64,000 bases of DNA from Comamonadaceae bacterium (GTDB lineage Bacteria; Pseudomonadota; Gammaproteobacteria; Burkholderiales; Burkholderiaceae_C). Shown piece after piece: positions 17,675-26,549 of the stretch (the stretch's first letter is position 1; every line of letters begins with the position of its first letter). Both the position numbers and the translations under genes were made by a program. The notes under the pieces were generated by a model that did not search any database, was not told where the DNA came from, and was given only the letters and a program-made list of their open reading frames with translations. The DNA lies in the NCBI GenBank assembly GCA_009996515.1, contig JAACZV010000016.1:1-64000 (forward strand), in the 5' to 3' direction.

Positions 17675-19053
17675 CACCAGCTGAAGGTGACGACGCCGCT
17701 GGCCGGCAGCTCGTAGCCGAAGCGCCGGCCCGGCGCCTGCACCGTGAAGCGGCGCGGCTGGGCGGCGGAGTTGCTGACGATGAGGACGGTGCCGCCGTCG
17801 GGGTTGCTGAAGGCGACATGGTCCAGGCCCGCGGCGCCGCCCTCGGAGTCCACGCGGTGCGCGCCCTGCCGCACGAAGCGGCTGGCATGGCCGAAGGCGT
17901 AGTACTCGATGTTGCGCGTGACGCTGCCGTCCTTGGGGTCTATGGTGACGACGCCGCGGCAGTCCCGGCAGCCGCCCAGGTGCGGGCCGTGCTGCGGGTC
18001 CAGGGCGAGGTTCCACATCAGCACGCCGCGCGCGCCGTGGCGGGTGCTGCCGATGATGAGGTTGCGCATCATCCAGGGCAGGGTCTCGTGCCACTGCGGC
18101 TTCCACTCGCCGCCGGAGCATTCGGTGAACCAGACGTCCAGCTCGGGGAAATGCTGCGCCACCTGCGACTGCGCCGACACATCGCCCGCATAGCAGTGCC
18201 AGGCCACGCCGGACACGTACTGGCGCGCCGTCGGGTCGGCCAGCATGGCCATGGGGCTCCAGGGCTCGTCCCAGTTGTGGTCCCACTCCAGGATCTGCGT
18301 CTGCATGCCCCTGGCCTTCAGCAGCGGGCCCAGGTGCTGGCCGACGACGGCGGCGCGCGTCGCGGGCGGCATGCGCATGCCGGGATAGTCGCCGGGCTCG
18401 AAATGGGGCTCGTTCTGCAGCGTCAGCGCGAAGATGGGCACGCCCTCGGCCTTCATCCCTTCGACGTAGCGCACCATGTACTTCGCGAAGCTGCCGTAGT
18501 GCTCGGGCTTGAGCTGGCCCTGCACCAGGCTGTCGGTGGTCTTCATCCAGCCCGGCGCGCTCCAGGGCGAGGCCATGACGAGCAGCCGGGGGTTGAGCGC
18601 CAGCGCCTGCCGGACGGCGGGGATCACGTCCTCGCGCTCGGGCGCCAGCGAGAAATGCTCGAGCTCCGGGTCGGTCTGGCCCGGCGGCATGTCGTCCAGG
18701 CTGTAGTGGCGACGCGAGAAGTCCGACGCGCCGATCGTCAGCCTTGTGAGCTCGAAGCCCAGGCCGCCGCCCTCGCGGGTGAACAGCTCGCGCATCAGCG
18801 CATCGCGCTGCGGCTGGCTCATGCCGTGACGCATCAGCCAGGCCGAGCCCTCCGTGATGGCGGCGCCGAAGCCGGCCATGCGCTGGTGCCGGCGCTGCGT
18901 ATCGATGCGGATGACGGGGCCGGCCGCCGGCGCGCCGACCGCGCTGGGCGACAGCAGCCGCTGCTGGTCGGCCGTGGTCAGGAAGGCCTGCACCGGCGCG
19001 GCGTTGGCCAGGCCGGCGAGCGCGGCCGTCAGTGTCAGGAGCAGGGTCTTCAT
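17674..19053 (-). CDS. Secreted GH30 glycoside hydrolase (beta-glucosylceramidase/beta-1,6-glucanase family)
   Basis: The 459-residue enzyme has a signal peptide (residues 1-19), a TIM-barrel and a C-terminal beta-sandwich, as in GH30. The acid/base glutamate is E215 in TLQNEPHFE and the nucleophile is E311 in WFTECSGGEW. Conserved GFGAAITEGSAWLM and SPWSAPGWMK also fit. GH30 includes glucosylceramidases, beta-glucosidases and beta-1,6-glucanases; this sequence looks closer to those than to GH30 glucuronoxylanases, but the subfamily is an estimate. It sits between the ABC permeases and the esterase in one operon. Confidence 0.92.
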   Translation of the reverse strand: MKTLLLTLTAALAGLANAAPVQAFLTTADQQRLLSPSAVGAPAAGPVIRIDTQRRHQRMAGFGAAITEGSAWLMRHGMSQPQRDALMRELFTREGGGLGFELTRLTIGASDFSRRHYSLDDMPPGQTDPELEHFSLAPEREDVIPAVRQALALNPRLLVMASPWSAPGWMKTTDSLVQGQLKPEHYGSFAKYMVRYVEGMKAEGVPIFALTLQNEPHFEPGDYPGMRMPPATRAAVVGQHLGPLLKARGMQTQILEWDHNWDEPWSPMAMLADPTARQYVSGVAWHCYAGDVSAQSQVAQHFPELDVWFTECSGGEWKPQWHETLPWMMRNLIIGSTRHGARGVLMWNLALDPQHGPHLGGCRDCRGVVTIDPKDGSVTRNIEYYAFGHASRFVRQGAHRVDSEGGAAGLDHVAFSNPDGGTVLIVSNSAAQPRRFTVQAPGRRFGYELPASGVVTFSW

Positions 19054-19078
19054 GGTCTGTCGGGGGGAGAGAGGTGGA

Positions 19079-19939
19079 TCACTTCACGGCGCCGGCCGCG
19101 ATGCCGCGCACGAACCAGCGGCCGGAGATCAGGTAGACCAGCAGCGGCACGGCCGACGTCAGGATGGTGGCCGCCATGTTGAGGTTGTAGAGGCGCTCGC
19201 CAGTGGTCGTGTTGATGACGTTGTTGAGCTGCACCGTCATCGGCAGATGGTCGCGGCCCGCGAAGGTCAGGCCCAGGATGTAGTCGTTCCAGACCCCGGT
19301 GATCTGCATGATGGCCGCGACGATGAGCATGGGCCCCGACATGGGCAGGACCAGCCGGCCGAAGATGGGCCAGAAGCCGCCGCCGTCCACCCGCGCGGCC
19401 TTGAACAGCTCGGCCGGCAGGCTGGCGTAGTAGTTGCGGAACAGCAGCGTCATGATGGGCATGGCGAACACGATGTGCACCACCACGATGCCGGGCAGGC
19501 TGCTGTAGATGCCCAGCGCCGCCTCCAGCTTGACGAGCGGGTAGATCATGACCTGGATGGGGATGAAGGCGCCCAGCATCAGGATGCCGAACAGCCACTC
19601 GCCGCCGCGCGGCTTCCACCAGGACAGCGCATAGCCGTTGATGGCGCCCAGCAGGATGGGCAGCACGACGGAGGGCACGGCGATGGCGACCGAGTTCCAG
19701 AAGCCGCCGCGCACGCCCTCGCAGCTGACGCCCGTGCAGGCCTCGCTCCAGGCGGCCCGCCAGGCGTCGAAGGTCGGCGCGGACGGCAGCGCGAAGATCT
19801 GGCCCAGGCGGATCTCGTCCATGCTCTTGAACGAGGTCGTCAGCATCACGTACAGCGGCAGCAGGAAGAAGGCCGCGGCGAAGATCAGGAAGGCATAGAC
19901 GCCCAGCCGCGCCCACATCCCGGTGGACTTGCGCTTCAT
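19079..19939 (-). CDS. ABC sugar transporter permease (MalG/CUT1 type)
   Basis: The 286-residue inner-membrane protein has six predicted helices. The ABC permease EAA loop (SLPAELFKAARVDGGGFWPIFGRLVLP) contacts the ATPase, and its length is typical of MalG-type CUT1 permeases. The start ATG at 19939 overlaps the stop of the partner permease, and GH30 follows 25 bases downstream. Together with the partner permease and binding protein it would import oligosaccharides released by the glycosidases. No ATP-binding subunit gene is present in this operon. Confidence 0.93.
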   Translation of the reverse strand: MKRKSTGMWARLGVYAFLIFAAAFFLLPLYVMLTTSFKSMDEIRLGQIFALPSAPTFDAWRAAWSEACTGVSCEGVRGGFWNSVAIAVPSVVLPILLGAINGYALSWWKPRGGEWLFGILMLGAFIPIQVMIYPLVKLEAALGIYSSLPGIVVVHIVFAMPIMTLLFRNYYASLPAELFKAARVDGGGFWPIFGRLVLPMSGPMLIVAAIMQITGVWNDYILGLTFAGRDHLPMTVQLNNVINTTTGERLYNLNMAATILTSAVPLLVYLISGRWFVRGIAAGAVK

Positions 19940-20814
19940 GCGTGGCCTCCCTGCGCCTTCTGGCGGCTGCGCACATAGGCCAGCGGCGCCACCAGCGCCA
20001 GCACCGTGATCAGCAGCATCACCGCGCCGGCCGAGGCCAGCGCCAGGTTGGCGCGGCCGAACAGGTGGTCCATGATGAATTTGGCCGGCACGTCGCTGGC
20101 CGTGCCGGGGCCGCCCTGGGTCATCGCGACGACGGTGTCGAAGACCTTGACGACGCCGGTGGCCAGCAGCGTGAAGACGGTGGCCAGCGTGGGCCCCATC
20201 ATGGGCAGCACGATGGACAGGTAGACGCGCCAGGCGGGGCTGCCGTCCAGCCGCGCGGCCTTCCAGATCTCCTCGTCGATGCCGCGCAGGCCGGCCAGCA
20301 TCAGCGCCATCACCAGGCCCGCGCCCTGCCAGGTGCCGGCGATGACGACGGTGTAGATGACCATGTCCTGGTCGACGATCCAGTCGAACTGGAAGCTGGA
20401 CCAACCCAGCTGCTGCATCGCGTTCTGCAGGCCGCTGTCGGGGTTGAGCACCCATTGCCAGACCAGGCCGGTCGCGACGAAGGACATCGCGTAGGGGTAG
20501 AGGAAGGCCGTGCGCAGCGCGCCCTCCCCGCGCACCTTCTGGTCGATGAAGACGGCCAGCAGGAAGCCGATGACCATGGCCGCCGCGATGTAGAGCAGGC
20601 CGTAGACAGCGAGGTTGTGGATGGCGTGCTGCCAACGCTCGTTGTCCAGCAGGCGCTCGTACTGCTGCAGGCCGACGAAGTCGTCCTTGGGGAAGGTCCG
20701 CGACGTGGACATGGACGTGCGCACCGTCCACAGCACGGTGCCGACATAGCCGACGCAGACGATGAGGGCCAGGGGCAGCAGCGCACCCCAGGCCGCGAGA
20801 CCGCGGCGCTTCAT
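19936..20814 (-). CDS. ABC sugar transporter permease (MalF/CUT1 type)
   Basis: This 292-residue permease has six predicted helices and the EAA motif (IDEEIWKAARLDGSPAWRVYLSIVLP). It pairs with the following MalG-type permease, with which it shares a 4-base overlap. It has a short cytoplasmic N-terminus (MKRRGLAAWG), as in CUT1 permeases lacking the extended MalF loops. It starts 3 bases after the binding-protein stop, so translation is tightly coupled. Substrate is inferred from the surrounding beta-glycosidase genes. Confidence 0.93.
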   Translation of the reverse strand: MKRRGLAAWGALLPLALIVCVGYVGTVLWTVRTSMSTSRTFPKDDFVGLQQYERLLDNERWQHAIHNLAVYGLLYIAAAMVIGFLLAVFIDQKVRGEGALRTAFLYPYAMSFVATGLVWQWVLNPDSGLQNAMQQLGWSSFQFDWIVDQDMVIYTVVIAGTWQGAGLVMALMLAGLRGIDEEIWKAARLDGSPAWRVYLSIVLPMMGPTLATVFTLLATGVVKVFDTVVAMTQGGPGTASDVPAKFIMDHLFGRANLALASAGAVMLLITVLALVAPLAYVRSRQKAQGGHA

Positions 20815-20816
20815 CC

Positions 20817-22055
20817 TCAGTTCCTCAGCGCCGACACGATGTCCTTCTGGACCTTCTCGACCGGGATGTTGCGGTTCCAGTAGGCCGTCAGCACGTCCTG
20901 CAGCGCGCCGTTCTGGTCGGGCGTGATGTAGATCTCGCCGTTAGCCAGGTGGCGCGACTTGTCCTTCATGGCCGCCACGCCCATCTGCGCGCACAGGTCC
21001 ATCTTGCTGACGTCCACGTCGGTGCGGATGGGGATGGAACCCTTCTTGATGCTGAAGGCGACCTGCGTGGCCGGCTGCGTGATGACGCTGGCCAGCAGCT
21101 GCTGGGCCTTGATCTGATCGGGTTTGCTGGTCTTGGGGAAGACCATCACGTCGCCCTGGATGATGTAGGGCGCCTTGGGGCCGAAGCCGGGCGTGCAGCC
21201 GTAATCCTTGCCGGGCTCCTGGCGGGCCTGGGCGAATTCGCCCTTGGCCCAGTCGCCCATGATCTGCACGCCGGCGCGGCCGCTGATCAGCATGGCGGTG
21301 GCGTCGTTCCAGTTGCGTCCCGGCGAGCCCTTGTCGGTGTAGCTCTGCAGCTTCTTGAAGGCGAGCAGCACCTTCTTGAACTCCTCGCCCTGGATGGCCT
21401 TGGGATCCCGGTCGCGGAAGACCTTGAGGTAGAGCTCGCGGCCGCCGTAATGGGCCAGCGTGGCGGTGAAGACGATGCCGTCCTGCCAGGGCTGGCCGCC
21501 GTGCGCCAGCGGCACGAGGCCGGCGGCCTTGAGCTTGTCCAGCGCGGCGAAGAGCTCGTCGAAGCTCCTGGGCTCCTGCGCGATGCCGGCCTTCTTGAAG
21601 GCGGCCTTGGAGAACCAGAACCACGTCATGTTGTGGATGTTGACCGGCGCGGCGTAGTAGTGGCCGTTGACGCGTATGGCCTGCAGCACGGTCTCGGGCA
21701 GGAACTTGTCCCAGCCGTCGCGCAGCGCGACCGCGTCGACGTTGTTCAGCAGGCCCTGGTCGACGATGTCGCGGAACTGCTGCGTCGTGTTGAACTGCGC
21801 AGCCGTCGGCGGGTTGCCGCCGGCGATGCGGTTGATGGCCACCGAGCGCGCCTGCTCGCCCAGCGCCACCGCGGTGTCCACCCAGACGCCGCCCTGGGCG
21901 CGGTAGGCCTCGGCCAACGTCTTGACGGCGGCGGACTCGCCGCCCGAGGTCCACCAGTGGATGACCTCGGCCCTCAGCTGGGCCGAGGCGGTGGAGGGGA
22001 CGCAGGCCGCGGCGGCGAGCGCGACGGCGGCCAGGCCATGGCGGTTGAACTTCAT
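20817..22055 (-). CDS. ABC transporter sugar-binding protein (CUT1 type)
   Basis: The 412-residue periplasmic protein has a signal peptide (about residues 1-25, ending ASA) and the features of family 1 solute-binding proteins. These include an opening EVIHWWTSGGESAAVKTLAEAY, and the central MGDWAKGEF and GDVMVFPKTSKPDQ segments, which resemble known oligosaccharide-binding proteins. It would deliver sugars to the two downstream permeases. It follows GH1 after a 132-base gap, which may hold an internal promoter. The exact sugar is unknown; the neighbouring GH1, GH3 and GH30 genes suggest a beta-gluco-oligosaccharide. Confidence 0.92.
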   Translation of the reverse strand: MKFNRHGLAAVALAAAACVPSTASAQLRAEVIHWWTSGGESAAVKTLAEAYRAQGGVWVDTAVALGEQARSVAINRIAGGNPPTAAQFNTTQQFRDIVDQGLLNNVDAVALRDGWDKFLPETVLQAIRVNGHYYAAPVNIHNMTWFWFSKAAFKKAGIAQEPRSFDELFAALDKLKAAGLVPLAHGGQPWQDGIVFTATLAHYGGRELYLKVFRDRDPKAIQGEEFKKVLLAFKKLQSYTDKGSPGRNWNDATAMLISGRAGVQIMGDWAKGEFAQARQEPGKDYGCTPGFGPKAPYIIQGDVMVFPKTSKPDQIKAQQLLASVITQPATQVAFSIKKGSIPIRTDVDVSKMDLCAQMGVAAMKDKSRHLANGEIYITPDQNGALQDVLTAYWNRNIPVEKVQKDIVSALRN

Positions 22056-22187
22056 CGGGTCTCCGGATCTTGTGGTGTGGCGCGGGCAGTGTCTCCCGCA
22101 AAGCCTGGGCGCGCCTGAGGGACGACCCTGTAATATTTCATTTAGAAACTGGCCGGCACCAATGAAAAGCGGCCACCATATCGTTAA
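22056..22187 (-). promoter_or_regulatory. Short AT-richer gap upstream of the ABC operon, possible internal promoter
   Basis: The gap between GH1 and the binding-protein gene is notably AT-richer than its surroundings near 22130-22165. Read leftward it contains AAATGAAATATTACAG, whose TATTAC could be a -10 box, and just upstream TGGTGCCGGCCA, a partial palindrome faintly similar to the LacI-type operator near 26.4 kb. Neither match is strong. Confidence 0.3.
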
Positions 22188-23543
22188 TCATTCATTCAGG
22201 AATCGGCCATACCAGAGGCCGCTGTCCTTGAGCGTGCGCTGCTGGGTGGCGTAGTCCACATAGGCCAGGCCGAAGCGGCGCAGATAGCCCTCGGCCCACT
22301 CGAAGTTGTCCAGCAGGCTCCAGGCGAAATAGCCCTTGACGGGCACGCCGGCGTCCATGGCCTGCTTGAGCGCGGCGAGGTGGCGCTGCAGATAGGACAG
22401 GCGTTCCTTGTCGTGCACGCGGCCGTCGGGCGTCAGCCTATCCTCGAAGGTGGAGCCGTTCTCGGTCAGCTGGATGGCGGCCGGGCCGTAGTCGCGCTGG
22501 ATGCGGGTCAGCAGGTCCACCAGGCCTTGCGGCGAGACCTCCCAGCCGAAGCCGGTGCGCTCCACGCCCTCGCGCTCGACCAGCCGGGTGCGCATCAGGC
22601 CGCCATGGCGGGCGTCGGGATCGTCGGCCACCACCTCGGGGAAGTAGTAGTTCACGCCGAGGAAGTCGGTGGGCGTGGCGATGGCGTCCAGGTCGCCGGG
22701 CAGCACGCGCGGCGCGGCCTGGCCCAGCAGCGCCAGCGTGTCCTCGGGATAGCCGCGGCCGAACAGCGGATCCAGGAACCAGCGGTTGCGCAGCCCGTCA
22801 TGGCGCCGCGCGGCGGCGAGGTCCGCGGCGTGCGGCGAGGCCGCCGTGATGGGATGCAGGCTCAGCGTGATGCCGACCTGGGCCTGGGCCAGGTTGCGGC
22901 GTATCAGCCCGACGGCCTGGCCGTGGGACAGCAGCACATGGTGGCTGGCCTGCATCGCGTCGGCCAGGCTGGTGCCGCCGGGGGCGTGCACGCCCTCCCA
23001 GTAGCCCATGATGCAGGAGCACCAGGGCTCGTTGTGCGTGATCCAGTGCTTGACGCGGTCGCCGAGGCGGCGCGTGACGATGTCGGTGTATTCGAGGAAG
23101 GCGGCGACGGTGTCGCGCGAGGTCCAGCCGCCCTGCTCCTGCAGCGCCTGCGGCAGGTCCCAGTGGTAGAGCGTGGCCCAGGGGTCCAGGCCGCGCTCCA
23201 GCATGCCGTCCACCAGTCGGTCGTAGAAGGCCAGCCCGGCCTCATTCGGCGCCCCGCGGCCCTGGGGCAGGATGCGCGGCCAGGCGACGGAGAAGCGGTA
23301 GGCGTTGACGCCCAGTTGCTTGGCCAGGTCGAGGTCCTGCGGCCAGCGGTGGTAATGGTCGCAGGCGACCAGGGCGTTGGAGCCGTCGCGGATGCGGCCC
23401 GGTTCGCTGCAGAAGCGGTCCCAGATGGACTCGCCCTTGCCGTCCTCGCGGCCGGCGCCTTCGATCTGGAAAGAGGAGGTGGACACGCCCCAGCGGAAGT
23501 CGGCGGGGAAGTCTTGGCGGGTCGGGACGGTGTTGGCGCTCAT
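22188..23543 (-). CDS. GH1 beta-glucosidase
   Basis: The 451-residue enzyme hydrolyses beta-glucosides. The GH1 N-terminal signature FRWGVSTSSFQIEGA is present. The acid/base E172 lies in THNEPWC and the nucleophile in QLTENGS (about residue 360). WSLLDNFEWAEGY is the usual aglycone-site segment. No signal peptide is seen, so it acts in the cytoplasm on imported disaccharides, downstream of the TonB receptor and ABC transporter of the same locus. Length is standard for the family. Confidence 0.95.
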   Translation of the reverse strand: MSANTVPTRQDFPADFRWGVSTSSFQIEGAGREDGKGESIWDRFCSEPGRIRDGSNALVACDHYHRWPQDLDLAKQLGVNAYRFSVAWPRILPQGRGAPNEAGLAFYDRLVDGMLERGLDPWATLYHWDLPQALQEQGGWTSRDTVAAFLEYTDIVTRRLGDRVKHWITHNEPWCSCIMGYWEGVHAPGGTSLADAMQASHHVLLSHGQAVGLIRRNLAQAQVGITLSLHPITAASPHAADLAAARRHDGLRNRWFLDPLFGRGYPEDTLALLGQAAPRVLPGDLDAIATPTDFLGVNYYFPEVVADDPDARHGGLMRTRLVEREGVERTGFGWEVSPQGLVDLLTRIQRDYGPAAIQLTENGSTFEDRLTPDGRVHDKERLSYLQRHLAALKQAMDAGVPVKGYFAWSLLDNFEWAEGYLRRFGLAYVDYATQQRTLKDSGLWYGRFLNE

Positions 23544-23607
23544 GCTTGGGATGCGGGGTGCCGGCGCGGAAGGGTCCGGGCCGGCGCGGGTTCAGGAACA
23601 GGCGTTG

Positions 23608-26340
23608 TCAGAACTTGTAGGTTCCGCCCAGCAGGAACTGGCGGCCATAGGTGGTGTAGCGCTCGGGCAGCGTCGCGTTGGGATCCTGGGAGCCGGTCGA
23701 GATGCCCACCCGCGTGCGGTAGGGCCGGTCGCGCAGGTTGTTGACCTGCAGCGTCAGCGACAGGCCCTTGAGGGCGCCGGTCTCGAAGGCATAGCCCAGC
23801 TGGGCGTCGATGAGGGTCTCGCCGGAGATCATGCTGGGCACGTTCTCGCCGAAGGTGCCGCGCACCGTCGTCACGAAGGGCGAGCGGTGGCGGCTGCCGA
23901 TGCGGGCCGAGACGCCATGGCGCTCGTAGTAGACGGTGAAGTTGGTCGCCTTGCCGGACAGGCCGTCCAGCGGCTTGGCGGGGTTGTTGTCCTCGTGCAG
24001 CGAGCTGCGCGTGTCGGAGTAGCTCAGCGTGATGCCGATGCCGTCCAGCGCGGGGCTGAACAGCGAGCCGTCGAGGGTGCCGCTCAGCTCGGTGCCGGCG
24101 ATCATGCCGCCGTTGCCGTTGGCCTGGGTCGTCAGCGTGCCGATGTTGCTGGTGGGCGGGTTCCCCGTCGGGTTGGGGAAGCCGGTGAAGTCGTAGTCGA
24201 TGGACTGCCCGTAGACGAAGTTCTTGATGTTCTTGTGGAAGGCCGCCACCGCGACGTAGCTGCGCTTGCTGAAGTAGTGCTCGACGGACAGGTCCACCGC
24301 GTCGGCGCGCCAGGGCTCCAGCTTGGGGTTGCCGCCGCTGGCCGACCACAGGTAGGGCGCGGTCGCGCTGAGGCTGATGCCCGAGAAGCCGGCGCGCATG
24401 TCCTCCATGTTCGGGCGGGCGATGACCTTGGCCGCGCCGAAGCGCAGGATGGTGTTGGGCGTCAGGTCGGCCGCGAAGTTGAGGCTGGGCAGCGTGTCGG
24501 TGTAGCGGGTGCCGTCGACGAACGGCTGGCTTGCGCTGCCGTTCCAGATCATGCCGTTGCTGGACTGCTTCGCATGCACCACGCGCAGGCCCAGGTTGGC
24601 CCGCATGGGCAGCCCCCATTCCCACTCGAAGCCCAGCTTGCCGTAGGCCGCCGTCACCTTCTCCTGCACCGACCAGATGCGGCCGGGCGCCTGGTCCAGC
24701 GCGGTGCCCTCGACGTCGTACAGGCTCAGCGCGCTGGGCACGTCGAAGTTCACCATGCGGATGTTGCTGCCCGCGAACGTCAGGTCGGTCGGCGTTCGCA
24801 GCAGGCCGGCCGGGATCAGCAGGGGCTTGCGGCCGTTCTTGAGGTTGTAGACCACCTCCGTGCGGTTCATGTGCTTGTCGCGCTCGGAATGGTCCAGGCC
24901 GAACTCGACGCTGTTGAGCCAGTGGTCGAAGCTGCGGCCCGCGGACAGCTTGAGCGCCTTGATCGCGTCGCGCACCTTCGGGAACTGGCTGCGGCCGTCG
25001 CGGCCCCAGCCGGAGGGGTCGCCCAGGTAGACGCCCTGCGCGTTGGCGAAGTCGAACGTCGGCGCAAAGGTGGAGAGCCCGTCGCCGGTGGCGATGCTCA
25101 CCTGGCCCAGGCTGACCGGCACCAGCGCGCCGGCCTGCAGCTCGGCGTTCTGCTCGTCGCGCGTGGCCTTGGACCAGCTCAGGTCGGCCGCCAGCTTCCA
25201 GTCCGCCAGCTTCAGCTCGTTGTTCCAGCCGATGGCACGGATGTCGTCCTGGCGCTTGTTGAGCGTGGTCAGCGCCGTCGGGCGGGCGCCGTTGACGACG
25301 CCGCTGGTGACGATCTTGTCGCCGTTGACCACCGTGGTCTGCGCATTGCTCCAGCTCACGCCGGCCCAGGTGGACATGTCGGACATGACCGCGCGGCGCG
25401 ATTCGGTCTGGTCGAACCTGGAGTAGTACAGGTCCAGCGTGCTGTGGAAGCCGGCGTGGGGCTTGTACTCCAGCACGGCCATCAGGCCGTCGCGCTTCTG
25501 GCGCGACGATGCGGCGGCCAGCTCGAAGCCCTGCAGCGCGACGGCGTCGGTCGGCACGCCGGGCAGCGGCGCGCCCCAGTCGTTGGTGTTGGCCCACCAC
25601 CAGCTCTTGTAATGCTTCTCCTGGTTGGGTGAGTCCAGATGGGCAAAGCCCACGGCCGCGCCCCAGCTGCGGTCGGCCGACTGCGTCACGTAGGAGGCGC
25701 TGACGCGGTTGCCGGTGCCCGAGATCTCGGGGTTCAGCGAGCCGTTGGAATTGCGCTCGATGCGCGCGCCGACGACGGCCTGGGTGGAACCGAAGTCCAG
25801 CGGCCGCAGCGTCTTCATGTTGACGGTGCCCGACAGGCCTTGCGCCGCCAGGCCGGCGTCGGGCGTCTTGTAGACGGTGGCGGCGTTGATCAGCTCCGAC
25901 GGGAACTGGTCGTATTCCACCGAGCGGTTGTCGCCCGTGGAGACGATTTCGCGGCCGTTCAGCAGCGTCACGCCATAGCGCGGCGCCATGCCGCGGATGC
26001 TGATGACCGACGCGCGGCCCGCCACGCGCTGCGTCGTCAGGCCCGGCAGGCGCGAGATGGCGTCGGCGATGGACACGTCGGGCAGCTTGCCGATGTCCTC
26101 GGCCGACACGGACTCGACGATGGCGTCGGCATTGCGCTTGGTGCTGATCGAGGTCTCCAGGCTGGCGCGGAAGCCCGTGACCGTCACGGTGTCGAGCTTC
26201 TGCTCGGCCGCCGGCGCGGCCTGTGCCAGCACCAGCAGCGGCGCGCTCAGCAGGCCGGCGCAGACGGCCGCCACGGGCGTGGGACGGGGTCGGAGGGACA
26301 GGGGGACGCGCGCTACGGCGCGCGGCGGTTGCTGGGGCAT
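23608..26340 (-). CDS. TonB-dependent receptor (Xanthomonas/Caulobacter type) of the glycan locus
   Basis: The 910-residue outer-membrane receptor starts at 26340, preceded by a GGAGA ribosome-binding site. A long N-terminal signal region ends near VLAQA. It is followed by KLDTVTVTGFRASLETSISTKR, the plug domain (LPDVSIADAISRLPGL, then ISIRGM and TLLNGREI) and a 22-strand barrel ending in YKF. This matches the TonB-Xanth-Caul receptor class, often used for carbohydrate uptake. It heads the leftward arm of the locus and has a LacI-type operator about 90 bases upstream, so repression by the nearby LacI protein is likely. Confidence 0.93.
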   Translation of the reverse strand: MPQQPPRAVARVPLSLRPRPTPVAAVCAGLLSAPLLVLAQAAPAAEQKLDTVTVTGFRASLETSISTKRNADAIVESVSAEDIGKLPDVSIADAISRLPGLTTQRVAGRASVISIRGMAPRYGVTLLNGREIVSTGDNRSVEYDQFPSELINAATVYKTPDAGLAAQGLSGTVNMKTLRPLDFGSTQAVVGARIERNSNGSLNPEISGTGNRVSASYVTQSADRSWGAAVGFAHLDSPNQEKHYKSWWWANTNDWGAPLPGVPTDAVALQGFELAAASSRQKRDGLMAVLEYKPHAGFHSTLDLYYSRFDQTESRRAVMSDMSTWAGVSWSNAQTTVVNGDKIVTSGVVNGARPTALTTLNKRQDDIRAIGWNNELKLADWKLAADLSWSKATRDEQNAELQAGALVPVSLGQVSIATGDGLSTFAPTFDFANAQGVYLGDPSGWGRDGRSQFPKVRDAIKALKLSAGRSFDHWLNSVEFGLDHSERDKHMNRTEVVYNLKNGRKPLLIPAGLLRTPTDLTFAGSNIRMVNFDVPSALSLYDVEGTALDQAPGRIWSVQEKVTAAYGKLGFEWEWGLPMRANLGLRVVHAKQSSNGMIWNGSASQPFVDGTRYTDTLPSLNFAADLTPNTILRFGAAKVIARPNMEDMRAGFSGISLSATAPYLWSASGGNPKLEPWRADAVDLSVEHYFSKRSYVAVAAFHKNIKNFVYGQSIDYDFTGFPNPTGNPPTSNIGTLTTQANGNGGMIAGTELSGTLDGSLFSPALDGIGITLSYSDTRSSLHEDNNPAKPLDGLSGKATNFTVYYERHGVSARIGSRHRSPFVTTVRGTFGENVPSMISGETLIDAQLGYAFETGALKGLSLTLQVNNLRDRPYRTRVGISTGSQDPNATLPERYTTYGRQFLLGGTYKF

Positions 26341-26430
26341 CTCGGTCTCCTGGTTCGATCTTGTTCGCTGCCTGGGCGGGGCCATGCGGAGGTGCCACCT
26401 CTTGCCAGGCAGGAGGTTGTCGCCGCAAAA

Positions 26431-26444
26431 TGGAACCGGTTCCA
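26431..26444. promoter_or_regulatory. LacI-family operator in the divergent promoter region
   Basis: The perfect 14-base palindrome TGGAACCGGTTCCA has the central CG and the outline expected of LacI/GalR-family operators. It lies between the divergent TonB receptor (start 26340, leftward) and GH3 (start 26550, rightward). A LacI-family regulator is encoded two genes along the rightward arm. One operator could therefore control both arms. A possible GH3 promoter -35 (TTGACG, 26502-26507) lies just to its right. Confidence 0.8.
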
Positions 26445-26549
26445 AACGCGGCGCAAATCTAAGGTGGCGGCGCTGGCGCTGTCAATCTCGCCGCCCCGGG
26501 GGTTGACGTTTTTTTGCTTCAACCCCTACCGTCGCGGCCCAACCCAACG

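Noticed and set aside
17675-18286. N-terminal extension of the esterase into GH30
   Set aside because: It is an out-of-frame reading of GH30. The ATG at 17674 opens a proper signal peptide and overlaps the GH30 stop.
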